NCBI GenBank assembly: GCA_000437275.1
Contig: FR899730.1
Location: 31,394-95,393, forward strand
Length of the DNA stretch: 64,000 nucleotides
Direction: 5' to 3'
DNA from: Clostridium sp. CAG:411
GTDB lineage: Bacteria; Bacillota; Clostridia; Lachnospirales; Lachnospiraceae
The notes beneath the pieces are model-generated. The model did no database searches. It was not told the DNA's origin and saw nothing but the letters and a program-made list of their open reading frames with translations. The position numbers were made by a program, and so were the translations under genes. Within the stretch, counting starts at the first letter, position 1. Each line of letters opens with the position of its first letter. Below are positions 8,879 through 17,332 of the stretch, piece after piece.

Positions 8879-9653
8879 GGCGTCATATAAAGTGGAAATA
8901 TGTGGAGTAAATACATCAAAATTACCTTTATTAAAAAATCAGGAGAAGGAAGAACTATTTGAAAGGATATTAAAGGGAGATAAAGTTGCAAGAGAAACGT
9001 ATATTAAGGGAAATCTTAGATTGGTATTAAGTATTATACAACGTTTTTCAAATAACAATGAAAATGTAGATGATTTATTTCAGATTGGTTGTATTGGGCT
9101 TATGAAGGCCGTAGACAACTTTGATGTAACGCAGGGAGTGAAATTTAGCACATATGCGGTACCTATGATTATAGGAGAGATTAGACGGTATCTGAGGGAT
9201 AATAATAGTATCCGTGTGAGTCGTTCCCTGCGAGACATTGCATATAAAGCGATATATACAAAAGAGGCTATGATGAAGCAGTCAGACAAAGAACCAACCA
9301 TCCAGGACATTGCAAATGAGTTAGGAGTAAAAAGTGAGGATATTGTATATGCCATGGATGCGGTGCAAAGTCCAGTTTCTCTTTATGAACCTGTATATAC
9401 AGAGGGCGGGGACACGCTGTATATTATGGATCAGATTAGTGATAAGAAGAATAAAGAGGAAAAATGGGTGCAGGATATATCCGTAAAAGAGGCTTTGAAA
9501 CAATTAAATCAAAGAGAATATGATATTATAGCAATGCGCTTCTTTCAGGGGAAAACGCAAATGGAGGTGGCAAGAGAGGTGCATATCTCTCAGGCACAGG
9601 TGTCTCGTTTGGAAAAAAATGCGTTAAAAAACATGAGAAAGTATCTTAGTTAA
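8877..9653 (+). CDS. sigG: Late forespore sigma factor sigma-G
   Basis: Sporulation sigma factor active in the engulfed forespore. The 258 residues begin with the diagnostic VEICGVNTSKLPLL, a segment conserved in SigG. Region 2 shows VDDLFQIGCIGLMKAVDNFD and FSTYAVPMIIGEIRRYLRDN; region 3 starts with IRVSRSLRDIAYKA; region 4 ends with TQMEVAREVHISQAQVSRLEK. The ATG has GGAGG nine bases upstream but both are inside a strong inverted repeat (see the separate entry), suggesting translation is held low on mRNA made from the sigE promoter. It is the last gene of the sporulation block. Confidence 0.97.
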   Translation: MASYKVEICGVNTSKLPLLKNQEKEELFERILKGDKVARETYIKGNLRLVLSIIQRFSNNNENVDDLFQIGCIGLMKAVDNFDVTQGVKFSTYAVPMIIGEIRRYLRDNNSIRVSRSLRDIAYKAIYTKEAMMKQSDKEPTIQDIANELGVKSEDIVYAMDAVQSPVSLYEPVYTEGGDTLYIMDQISDKKNKEEKWVQDISVKEALKQLNQREYDIIAMRFFQGKTQMEVAREVHISQAQVSRLEKNALKNMRKYLS

Positions 9654-9759
9654 AATGCTTAATATCTGATGGTTAAGTTTTGTATACACAAAATGCGTGA
9701 GAAGATATCGTTCTATTGGATGGACAAATACATTTTTGTAATTAAATTGTCTTTAAAAC

Positions 9760-9788
9760 TTGCTTTACGTCGAAATAAATGATATACT
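9760..9788 (+). promoter_or_regulatory. Promoter of the priming sugar transferase
   Basis: TTGCTT (9760-9765) and TATACT (9783-9788) with a 17-base spacer and a TG one base before the -10 (extended -10). It lies 85 bases before the ATG at 9873 and starts the exopolysaccharide part of the window. Confidence 0.6.
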
Positions 9789-9872
9789 AAATTGGATAAA
9801 AGTAATTTCTTCCCAATTAAGATAGGCCATGTATTATACGAGTATAGGAAGGAATAGAGAGGTTGATGTAGA

Positions 9873-11258
9873 ATGGGGAGATTTAATCGTGATGCAAGTA
9901 CAAATTTAGTATACATTGCTTCTGATTGTATCTTTGGTATGATTTCTTATTTTATAGCAGGATTATTTTCTGGTATAGGTTCCATTTTTTTGCAGCGAGA
10001 TTATTTTTTGATTTGTCTGGCATTTCTGTTGATATTCGTTTTGGCAAATAAAGAATCAAGATTGTATAATGTTACCACCTTTTTTTATGTAGATCGAATT
10101 ATAAAACGAGTTTCCAAGTCATTCCTGATTTCAGCCAGTGTTACTTCGACCTTGTTATTTTATGTGGGAAGAGCCACTGTAGATCAACATTTTTATATCA
10201 TGTATTTATCGATATCCTACATTTTTTTATTGGGAAATGCGTTTTTTGTTCGATATTATCTGATGAAACATTTCGCTCATGCTCCTAGGACTATAATTAT
10301 AGGAAAGCCAGAAAAGTTTCAAAGATTTGAACGCTTTGTAAGGCAGAGTAATCTGGAGATGGAATTAGTTGGTTACGTCAGTGTGAGTGATGAGGATTAC
10401 AACAAAGAAGAATATATTGGAAAACTTAGTGAACTGGAGCATTTAATACATGCTTATGGTATTGACCAGATGTATATTATGCAGAGGAAAAGCAACCAAA
10501 TTGATATACAACCATACTTAAACATGTGTATGGAGATGGGAGTGACGGTTCGGATTATTATGAATGTGTTTCATGCAGGTGCAGCACAGACTTATGTCAG
10601 CAGTGTAGGAACATATCCAATATTGACATATCATACCGTATCCTTGAATGCGACAGAACGTTTTTTCAAACGTCTGATTGATATTTTTGGAAGTTTATTT
10701 GGAATTATCTTGTCTTCTCCGATTATGTTAATTGCAGCCATTGCAATAAAGCTGGATTCTCCTGGAGATGTTATTTTTAAGCAGGAGCGTGTAGGACTAA
10801 ATGGAAGACATTTTTATATGTTCAAATTCCGTAGTATGTGTGTTGACGCAGAAGAAAAGAAAAAGGAATTGATGGAACAAAATGAAATGGAAAGTCAGTT
10901 TATGTTTAAGATGCAGAATGATCCTCGTATTACTAGGATCGGAGGAATTTTGCGAAAGACAAGTATTGATGAATTACCACAGTTTTTCAATGTGTTACGA
11001 GGCGAGATGAGTTTGGTAGGGACCAGACCACCTACAGTAGATGAAGTGGAGCTTTACGAAAGAGGACATTGGAGACGAATGAGTATAAAACCTGGAATTA
11101 CTGGAATGTGGCAGGTGAGCGGACGTAGTTCTGTTACCGATTTTGATGAAATCGTTGAGATGGATACACAGTATATTGATCGTTGGAATGTATTACTGGA
11201 TATACAGATTTTATTAAAGACTGTATGGCAGGTATTTCGTAGAAAAGGTGCATTTTAG
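9873..11258 (+). CDS. Undecaprenyl-phosphate sugar-1-phosphate transferase (WbaP/CpsE family)
   Basis: Priming enzyme that puts the first sugar-1-phosphate on undecaprenyl phosphate for exopolysaccharide repeat-unit assembly. The 461-residue protein has four N-terminal helices, a cytoplasmic CoA-binding-like domain (around residues 140-255), then a re-entrant helix and the bacterial sugar transferase domain: RFFKRLIDIFGSL, the conserved KFRSM, IDELPQFFNVLRGEMSLVGTRPP and KPGITGMWQVSGRS. It has its own promoter and terminator, so it is transcribed apart from the rest of the glycan genes, which begin 12 kb downstream after the lasso cluster. Sugar specificity (glucose, galactose or other) cannot be read from sequence alone. 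Confidence 0.93.
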   Translation: MGRFNRDASTNLVYIASDCIFGMISYFIAGLFSGIGSIFLQRDYFLICLAFLLIFVLANKESRLYNVTTFFYVDRIIKRVSKSFLISASVTSTLLFYVGRATVDQHFYIMYLSISYIFLLGNAFFVRYYLMKHFAHAPRTIIIGKPEKFQRFERFVRQSNLEMELVGYVSVSDEDYNKEEYIGKLSELEHLIHAYGIDQMYIMQRKSNQIDIQPYLNMCMEMGVTVRIIMNVFHAGAAQTYVSSVGTYPILTYHTVSLNATERFFKRLIDIFGSLFGIILSSPIMLIAAIAIKLDSPGDVIFKQERVGLNGRHFYMFKFRSMCVDAEEKKKELMEQNEMESQFMFKMQNDPRITRIGGILRKTSIDELPQFFNVLRGEMSLVGTRPPTVDEVELYERGHWRRMSIKPGITGMWQVSGRSSVTDFDEIVEMDTQYIDRWNVLLDIQILLKTVWQVFRRKGAF

Positions 11259-11270
11259 TTGACATCAAAA

Positions 11271-11302
11271 GGGCATTACACAAATGTGTGATGTCCTTTT
11301 TT
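11271..11302 (+). terminator. Intrinsic terminator after the sugar transferase
   Basis: GGGCATTACACA pairs (with G-U pairs) with TGTGTGATGTCC, followed by six T. It starts 12 bases after the stop codon. Confidence 0.88.
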
Positions 11303-11447
11303 GGTTATAGGTTTCAAGGGTTCGTATTCCTTCCTTTGCATGAAAAGGCTTATTTTACAAAACAGTATAGAATATTACTATTGTAAGACAAAGAGATAAG
11401 AAAATTTTAAATATCGTTACAAATCTGTTAAAATGTGAATATTTGTA

Positions 11448-11475
11448 TTGAAATAATCATGAAAGATGATACACT
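11448..11475 (+). promoter_or_regulatory. Promoter of the small Cys-rich gene
   Basis: TTGAAA (11448-11453), 16-base spacer, TACACT (11470-11475) with TG one base upstream of the -10. About 49 bases before the ATG at 11524. Supports transcription of the small gene. Confidence 0.5.
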
Positions 11476-11523
11476 AGGATACGAAAAAAAATACGGTATG
11501 TAATTGAAGGGTGGATATGACAT

Positions 11524-11721
11524 ATGAAACAATATGAAGAACCGATTCTTATCGAAAAAGAAAAGAAACGAGAAGGAAGAAGTTTGCATAAGAAAGGCAC
11601 AAAACAAATTTGTCCTAAAGAAAAAAATCAATATGCAGCAGATTGGACTTGTGCAAATTGTCAGCATTGTATTCATCAAGAGGGATGGAGCTGGTTGAAT
11701 GATCGTTGTAGCATTGCTTAG
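11524..11721 (+). CDS. Small Cys-rich protein of unknown function
   Basis: I do not recognise this 65-residue product. The first half is charged and lysine-rich; the second half holds five cysteines: one in QICPKEK, then WTCANCQHCIHQEG and a final NDRCSIA. The CxxCxxC spacing and Trp/His content could bind zinc or iron, or form disulfides. A good promoter lies upstream and the start is weakly supported by GGTGGAT about nine bases before. It stands alone between the sugar-transferase terminator and the end of the convergent exporter gene. It could be a metal-binding regulator or a peptide precursor; neither is shown by the sequence. Short length means chance ORF remains possible, but the promoter and lack of any overlapping gene favour a real one. 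Confidence 0.5.
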   Translation: MKQYEEPILIEKEKKREGRSLHKKGTKQICPKEKNQYAADWTCANCQHCIHQEGWSWLNDRCSIA

Positions 11722-11751
11722 TAAGTAAATGATACCATTGGGGCAGGAATG

Positions 11752-11806
11752 ATAGTAAAAAAATAGCATAGATTGTTTCGTGTATGAATATGTTCACAAT
11801 CTATGC
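11752..11806 (-). terminator. Intrinsic terminator of the minus-strand exporter gene
   Basis: GCATAGATTGT (11766-11776) and ACAATCTATGC (11796-11806) form a perfect 11-bp stem. Read on the minus strand it is followed by TATTTTTTTAC, so it ends the exporter transcript 8 bases after its stop codon. No T-run follows on the plus strand. Confidence 0.85.
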
Positions 11807-11813
11807 CTTATCA

Positions 11814-13508
11814 TTACATTCCGCCTAGTGGAATTTCTTTAATTTTCTTATCTTCAATTTTAATTTCCTTATCACAGTAATTTAATACGGAGCGACGATG
11901 TGTAATTAAAATACAGGTTGGTTTTGGTGTTAGAGAACGAATACCTTCTAGCACTCGTAATTCTGTTTTTTCATCTAAAGAGGCAGTGGCTTCATCCAAA
12001 ACCAGAAAAGGAGCATTGCGAACCAACGCTCTTGCAAGAGAGATGCGTTGTGCCTGTCCTTCGGACACGCCATGTCCCTTTTCGCCAATCACAGTATTCA
12101 TGCCATCTGGCAAATTCTGCACAAAATCATAAGCACTGGATGCCTTTAATGCGGCAATAATTTCCTCCTCTGTTGCATTACGATTTCCCATTCGTACATT
12201 ATCTGCAATCGTACCACTAAATAAGGTATTTCCCTGTGGGACGTAAGAAATGAAATGACGGGAAGTTGCAGTAGATTTTTCGGTTTGTCCCATGCTGTTA
12301 AAAAAGGAAATCGAACCAGAATCACTGTTTAAAAAGGACATAATCAGTCGAATGAGTGTTGTTTTTCCAATCCCTGATTCGCCAACGATGGCAACAAATT
12401 CACCGGGATTGATGTGTAAGGATGTATCCTCAAAAATGGAATCCTCATTATATCCAAAAGTGATGTGTTCTAAGTCGGCGCCGATCGAGGTTTGTTCTAT
12501 TGTTTGATTTGGACGTTCCTCTGCTGGCAAATCCTGAATTTCAATAATACGTCCCGCACTGGCAAGAATGGATACAATCTTTGGGATGGTTTGGGCTAAG
12601 GAAATCAGTGGTGCCTGTACTTGTCCTACCAGAGAGAGAAAGAGAGACATCGTACCATAAGTAATGCTTCCCTTTGAAATTCCTAATGCACCCCAGGTAA
12701 AGGCCAAAATATAGGCAAATTGAAATCCTACATTGATGGTGCTTGAAGTGGCAAGACTCATGCGGTTCTTTTTCAAAATCCAGTATAAGCGTTCGTTTCG
12801 TAACTCATACAAGTGTTCAGAGGAGTATTCTTCATCGCAAAAAGACTTTATAATCATAATGTTGCTAAGACTTTCGTGGATGAAAGAACGGTATTTTGAT
12901 TCCGATTCCTGTACTTTTACCTGTAATTTTTTCAGACGTTTTCCTAAAATAACGCTGGCAAGAAATGCGACAGGTGCAATCAAAAGAGAAGAGAGTGCCA
13001 GAAAACGGTCAAATACAAATAAAGTGATAAAACTAGAGGTCAGTTGTACAATCAAAATAAGAATGGATGGGATTGTACCTGAAATACCATTGGCAACGGC
13101 ATCGGTATCACTGGTAAGTCGAGTCATAAGATCCCCTGTATGGTATTTACTGACGGAAAGCCAGTTTGTATGTAAAATCTTTTCATATACATTTCTTCGA
13201 ATTCCAAAGGAAAATTTTTCACTGATAACAACGGATACCAGTGAAGTAAGAATTGTAATTGTTTGTGAAACGATTAACACAGTGACAAAGGCTGCAATAC
13301 TGTAAGCAATCCCTTTTCCTGCAGTAGCACGATCAATAATGTTTTTACTGATTAAGGACATCCCCAGACTTAACAGACTTGCTGCAATTTGAAAGAGTAG
13401 CATGACAGAAAGTGAGGGGATATAAGGCTTCGTATAGGAAAAAAGCCATTTTGCATAATTTTTTTGATTTTCTCTATCATGATAGAAGTTTTTATATTTA
13501 TCGAACAA
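11814..13508 (-). CDS. ABC exporter, lasso-peptide transporter candidate (D protein)
   Basis: Type I ABC half-transporter of 564 residues: six membrane helices in residues ~25-310, then the ATPase with Walker A GESGIGKTT (about 376), signature VSEGQAQRISLARAL (about 478) and Walker B/D-loop LVLDEATASLD. The SEGQ form of the signature is common in exporters of ribosomal peptides. There is no N-terminal C39 peptidase domain, which fits a lasso system where leader removal is done by a separate B2 enzyme. Translation probably starts at TTG (13508) with AGGAGG seven bases upstream. It is transcribed after the response-regulator and kinase genes on the minus strand and ends at its own terminator. 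Role in lasso export and self-protection is inferred from neighbours. Confidence 0.85.
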   Translation of the reverse strand: MFDKYKNFYHDRENQKNYAKWLFSYTKPYIPSLSVMLLFQIAASLLSLGMSLISKNIIDRATAGKGIAYSIAAFVTVLIVSQTITILTSLVSVVISEKFSFGIRRNVYEKILHTNWLSVSKYHTGDLMTRLTSDTDAVANGISGTIPSILILIVQLTSSFITLFVFDRFLALSSLLIAPVAFLASVILGKRLKKLQVKVQESESKYRSFIHESLSNIMIIKSFCDEEYSSEHLYELRNERLYWILKKNRMSLATSSTINVGFQFAYILAFTWGALGISKGSITYGTMSLFLSLVGQVQAPLISLAQTIPKIVSILASAGRIIEIQDLPAEERPNQTIEQTSIGADLEHITFGYNEDSIFEDTSLHINPGEFVAIVGESGIGKTTLIRLIMSFLNSDSGSISFFNSMGQTEKSTATSRHFISYVPQGNTLFSGTIADNVRMGNRNATEEEIIAALKASSAYDFVQNLPDGMNTVIGEKGHGVSEGQAQRISLARALVRNAPFLVLDEATASLDEKTELRVLEGIRSLTPKPTCILITHRRSVLNYCDKEIKIEDKKIKEIPLGGM

Positions 13509-13614
13509 AAAATAACCTCCTAGAAAGTAAGTTTTAACTAATTAATGAGTATCATGTAACAGGTTCAGTCAAAATGGAAGCTTGGGCTGTTACAGTAATC
13601 GGAACTTGTTGCTG

Positions 13615-14415
13615 TTATGAAACCGATGGAAGGGAAAAAGAAAAGGTACTGCCTTTACCAGGTGTGCTTTCACACCATATTTTTCCAGAGAAGGTTTCTA
13701 CAATTGCCCGACAGATAGAGAGCCCTAGACCCGTAGAAGAGACACCGGGAGTGCGAGCCTGTTCTACAATGTAGCAGCGATCGAAGATTTTATCGATATG
13801 TTCAGGTGCAATTCCAATGCCTGTATCTGTTACGGATATAATAATTTGTGTATCTTCCTGTCTGGCTTTTAAGCAAATGCTATCATGTTCCTTGGAATAT
13901 TTCAATGCATTGCTAAAAAGATTATCCAGTACCCTCGTTAATTGATGGGGATCGACTGCTATACAGGAAGAAAGATACTCTGGCACATCTAATAACAGAT
14001 GACGAGAGGAATACATTTCATCCGCCTGTCTGGAAAAGAAAAAGTCTTCCAAAAAGAAACCCACAGGAAGTTGTTCTATATTCAAAGTTAGATAATGATT
14101 GTCCAGTGAAACAAGTAAAAAAATATCATTAATCAATTGTTCCAAAACAGAAACGCGATTATTGATTATGTTGAGCAGTGGGGATACTTTCTCCACTGGG
14201 TAAGAATCCATTGTATTTAGCATTTCTACCGCATTTTTTATTGCTGTAATAGGGGAACGTAAGTCATGGGAGATATTGGAAAACATTTGGGTTCGTGCAT
14301 TTTCCTCATCCAATAGACGTTTATGTGTCTTGGCAAGTTCCAGATTCGCAATGATTAATTCAGCAGATAGTTCTTCTACAGATAAATCTGGAGTTTCAAA
14401 TTTCTTTTTATTCAT
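13615..14415 (-). CDS. Soluble histidine kinase without membrane segment
   Basis: Two-component sensor kinase of 266 residues. A short helical N-terminus (residues ~12-42) leads straight into the dimerisation/phosphoacceptor helix with SHDLRSP, phospho-His at residue 50. The catalytic domain shows the N box DNLFSNALKYS, G1 DTGIGIAPEHIDKIF and G2 STGLGLSICRAIVE. There is no signal peptide, membrane helix or recognisable PAS/GAF sensor, so any signal must be cytoplasmic or come through a partner such as the adjacent exporter. It lies between the regulator (115 bases) and the exporter (106 bases), same strand. Control of the lasso genes is inference from position. Confidence 0.88.
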   Translation of the reverse strand: MNKKKFETPDLSVEELSAELIIANLELAKTHKRLLDEENARTQMFSNISHDLRSPITAIKNAVEMLNTMDSYPVEKVSPLLNIINNRVSVLEQLINDIFLLVSLDNHYLTLNIEQLPVGFFLEDFFFSRQADEMYSSRHLLLDVPEYLSSCIAVDPHQLTRVLDNLFSNALKYSKEHDSICLKARQEDTQIIISVTDTGIGIAPEHIDKIFDRCYIVEQARTPGVSSTGLGLSICRAIVETFSGKIWCESTPGKGSTFSFSLPSVS

Positions 14416-14530
14416 AAATAGTATCCTTTCTATCCTAGCTGTTCGTTATTACAAAGAATATCGTTCGGCAGGAATTTGGTTGTATGCGGATAGTTATAAA
14501 AATAGTATGTAGGATTGCATGTTGCCTGAC

Positions 14531-15223
14531 TTATTTGGATTTAAAACAGTAGCCTTTCGACCACACACTTTCAATCAACGTAGAGCAACCTGTATAAGTT
14601 TCTAATTTTTTTCTAAGACGACTTACATTAACCATGATGGAACGTCTGTCACTGTCAAGGTAAGAACCCCATACTGCCGTTCCAATTTCTTCAAAGGTAC
14701 AAGTTTTACCAACATTCTGCGCTAAAAATGAAAGTAGGTCAAACTCTTTATTCGACAGTGGGATATCGGTTTCCTGCCAAGTAACCTTATGAGCCAGCAA
14801 ATGGATACAAAGGGGCGGAAACTCCAAAACAGAAGAATTGTCCTCCTTTGCTTTCATTTGTTGGCTTCGTCTGATATTTACCTCAATACGTGCCGCCAGT
14901 TCTCTTAAACTGTAAGGTTTTATCATATAATCATCTGCACCAGATAATAATCCAGTGATTCGATCTTCTTCTGTAACTTTACCAGATAAAAAGATAATAG
15001 GAACATCAGAAAAACTGCGAATGGTTTTGCAAAAAGTAAAGCCATCTGTTTCGGGTAACATAACATCCAAAATGATACAGGAGAACGTGTTACTTTTGAT
15101 ATATCGCATTGCTTCTTTGGCAGAAGCGGCAATAGCAACTAAGTATCCTGCATCTTCAAAATAGGATTTGTTCATTTCTAACACTTCAGTATCATCATCA
15201 ACCAATAAAATCTTATGCTTCAT
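14531..15223 (-). CDS. OmpR-family response regulator
   Basis: DNA-binding response regulator, 230 residues. Receiver domain residues 1-118 with the acidic pocket DDD at 9-11, phosphoacceptor Asp53 in ILDVMLP, and DDYMIKPYS carrying the conserved Lys. The C-terminal winged helix-turn-helix (about 130-230) contains LSNKEFDLLSFLAQN and RRSIMVNVSRLRKKLE. First gene of the minus-strand operon regulator-kinase-exporter; its promoter overlaps that of the divergent lasso cyclase gene, making the shared region its likely target. Partner kinase is the next gene. Confidence 0.92.
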   Translation of the reverse strand: MKHKILLVDDDTEVLEMNKSYFEDAGYLVAIAASAKEAMRYIKSNTFSCIILDVMLPETDGFTFCKTIRSFSDVPIIFLSGKVTEEDRITGLLSGADDYMIKPYSLRELAARIEVNIRRSQQMKAKEDNSSVLEFPPLCIHLLAHKVTWQETDIPLSNKEFDLLSFLAQNVGKTCTFEEIGTAVWGSYLDSDRRSIMVNVSRLRKKLETYTGCSTLIESVWSKGYCFKSK

Positions 15224-15265
15224 ATAATCAGCCCCTTAAAAATAAAATATGGTACTTCTTATTTT

Positions 15266-15295
15266 ATTATATATTATTTTTGTTTTCATTGACAA
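15266..15295 (-). promoter_or_regulatory. Minus-strand promoter of regulator-kinase-exporter operon
   Basis: Read on the minus strand: TTGTCA (15295-15290), 18-base spacer, TATAAT (15271-15266), about 43 bases before the response-regulator ATG. Its -35 box shares six bases with the plus-strand lasso promoter. Confidence 0.6.
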
Positions 15296-15317
15296 TTGTT
15301 TTTGCAAAAATTATAAT
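15289..15317 (+). promoter_or_regulatory. Consensus promoter of the lasso biosynthetic genes
   Basis: TTGACA (15289-15294), exactly 17 bases, TATAAT (15312-15317): full consensus for the vegetative sigma factor. About 95 bases of leader follow before the cyclase ATG, including a possible small hairpin CCGTTTG/CAAGCGG near 15361-15377. The strength of the core elements suggests that, if regulated, it is regulated by repression or by the competing divergent promoter. Confidence 0.75.
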
Positions 15318-15411
15318 AAAAAGGATTATAGTTATTTTTAGTTTTAACGAAAATACGTGTCCGTTTGCTTCAAGCGGCAGGAAAAATGTAAAACTTATGG
15401 GGGAATGAAAA

Positions 15412-17307
15412 ATGTCTGCTGTGTATGGAATGTGTCATTGGGAAAATTTGGAATATGAATCACAAATAAAAAAGATGGAATCCGCATTATATCCATATAA
15501 AATTGATCGTTATAATACGGAGGAGATGGGGATTGCCGAATTTGGTTGTGGCATTCAGCATTTTACGCAAGAGGCAGAACGTGAAATATTGCCATTTAAA
15601 GATGAGAGACAGGGAATACTTATGACTGCAGATGTTGTTTTGGACAATCGTGCAGAATTGATGCGTCAATTAGGGGTCAGTAACCCTGGTGTAGCAGACG
15701 GAGAACTGGTATATTTGGCATACTCAAAGTGGGGAGAAGAATTTGTAAAACTACTTCGTGGCGTGTTTGCAATTGCCATTTATGATATGCAGAAAAATAT
15801 TTTGTTTCTGTATACGGACCATACAGGAAGTAGAGCCGTAAATTATTACAATGGAAAAGAAGGTTTTGCCTTTGCTACGACATTTTCTTGTATTTTAAAA
15901 GCATTTCCTCAGATCAGATATAATGAAAAATGGATTACTGCCTGTGAAGCAACAATTTCACCAGACATGGAAATCTTTAGGGAGATTACACCCTATGAAG
16001 GTATCTTTCAACTGGAGGCAGGAACTTATCTGAGAGTTTCTGAGCATGAATGGGAGAAAAAAGTGTATTGGGAACCCTTGAAGAAAAAGGAAAAACTACC
16101 ATTTGAGGATACCCACTGCCGAGAGATTTTCCGTTCGACATATGAACAGTGCGTAAAAGATGTGTTGCGTTCCAGAAAAAATACAGGAATAATGGTCAGC
16201 AGTGGATTAGACTCTACAGGGGTAGCCTGTATTGCTGCAAATCAACTGAATAAAGAAGGGAAAAAACTGTATGGATATACTTCCGTTCCAGATGGGGAGT
16301 TTCAAAGCAAAGATAAGTATTCAATTGCCAATGAAGCTTGGGGAGCAGAAGAAATTAAAAAGCAACATGCCAATTTTCAGGTGAATTTAGTTCCCTGTGC
16401 TGGAATGGACGGTTTGACAAAGTTAGAAGAATTGACACCGTTATTAGAGATTCCTACGAAATCAGCCCCAAATGTTATGTGGATTGATGAGATTTACAAA
16501 CAGTGTCGGGAGCAGGAATGTTATATTTTGTTAAAAGGGCAAAATGGGAATGCGACAGTTTCTTATGGAAAAATATTAACGAATTTGTTTTACCAGATGA
16601 AGCATTTTCATTTTCTTAAGGCTGGAAAAGAGAGAAAGGCATTTGCAAAGATGATGGGAGTATCGGAAAAAAGGATTATAAAAGCGTTTTTTAAAGAATG
16701 GATACAAAATCATCAAACAGAAGACTATGTGGATAGAACCATATTACATAATGATTTAGTTGAAAAATATGAAATAAATAATGCAATCAATGCTATGGTT
16801 CATAACTCAGGAGGCGGGATCTTAGATAATGAAGTGCAGATGCGCAATTTTATGTTTGATTATATTAACTTTGCACAACTAGGGCTTTACGATACTCGTT
16901 TTTCTCTGATACATGGAGTGTTAGTGAGAGATCCAACAAAGGATAAAAGAATGATAGAGCTTTGTCTTAGTCTTCCAATCGAGTGTTTTGTTCATAATGG
17001 AGTGGAACGCAGGCTTTCAAGAGAATATATGCAGGGAATTATTCCAGATAAAATTACAGGGATGATTCATCATAGAGGAGAACAAAGCGCAGATTTTATG
17101 GAACGAATGAAGCGAAATAAAGAAAAAAATAATGAACAAATTGAGAGACTATGTAAAAATAAGCAATTATTCTCCTATATAGATCAACAAAAACTGGAAG
17201 TTTTATTGCATAAGTATGAGCAGAAGGAAAAACAGAGGGATGAATTTTCGCTGTATGCATTATTGCTCAATGTATGTTCATTATCCATTTTCTTGGAAAA
17301 AAGATAG
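15412..17307 (+). CDS. Lasso-peptide cyclase (asparagine synthetase-like, C protein)
   Basis: Homologue of asparagine synthetase B, 631 residues. In lasso systems this enzyme adenylates the side-chain carboxylate of an Asp/Glu in the core and joins it to the new N-terminal amine, closing the ring around the tail. The N-terminal glutaminase-like domain spans ~1-200 but residue 2 is Ser, not the catalytic Cys, so it should not use glutamine. The ATP pyrophosphatase loop SSGLDSTGVA is at residues 263-272. Upstream sits a consensus promoter; downstream, in order, are a peptide kinase, the precursor, B1 and B2, which fixes the role. An amide-forming enzyme of another pathway would not be expected with these partners. 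Confidence 0.9.
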   Translation: MSAVYGMCHWENLEYESQIKKMESALYPYKIDRYNTEEMGIAEFGCGIQHFTQEAEREILPFKDERQGILMTADVVLDNRAELMRQLGVSNPGVADGELVYLAYSKWGEEFVKLLRGVFAIAIYDMQKNILFLYTDHTGSRAVNYYNGKEGFAFATTFSCILKAFPQIRYNEKWITACEATISPDMEIFREITPYEGIFQLEAGTYLRVSEHEWEKKVYWEPLKKKEKLPFEDTHCREIFRSTYEQCVKDVLRSRKNTGIMVSSGLDSTGVACIAANQLNKEGKKLYGYTSVPDGEFQSKDKYSIANEAWGAEEIKKQHANFQVNLVPCAGMDGLTKLEELTPLLEIPTKSAPNVMWIDEIYKQCREQECYILLKGQNGNATVSYGKILTNLFYQMKHFHFLKAGKERKAFAKMMGVSEKRIIKAFFKEWIQNHQTEDYVDRTILHNDLVEKYEINNAINAMVHNSGGGILDNEVQMRNFMFDYINFAQLGLYDTRFSLIHGVLVRDPTKDKRMIELCLSLPIECFVHNGVERRLSREYMQGIIPDKITGMIHHRGEQSADFMERMKRNKEKNNEQIERLCKNKQLFSYIDQQKLEVLLHKYEQKEKQRDEFSLYALLLNVCSLSIFLEKR

Positions 17308-17332
17308 GGAGATAATATATGGGGGAATGTGT

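Noticed and set aside
11524..11721. The small Cys-rich gene as the lasso precursor
   Set aside because: It lacks the W..P....LD....T leader pattern and lies outside the biosynthetic unit; the gene at 18301 fits instead.
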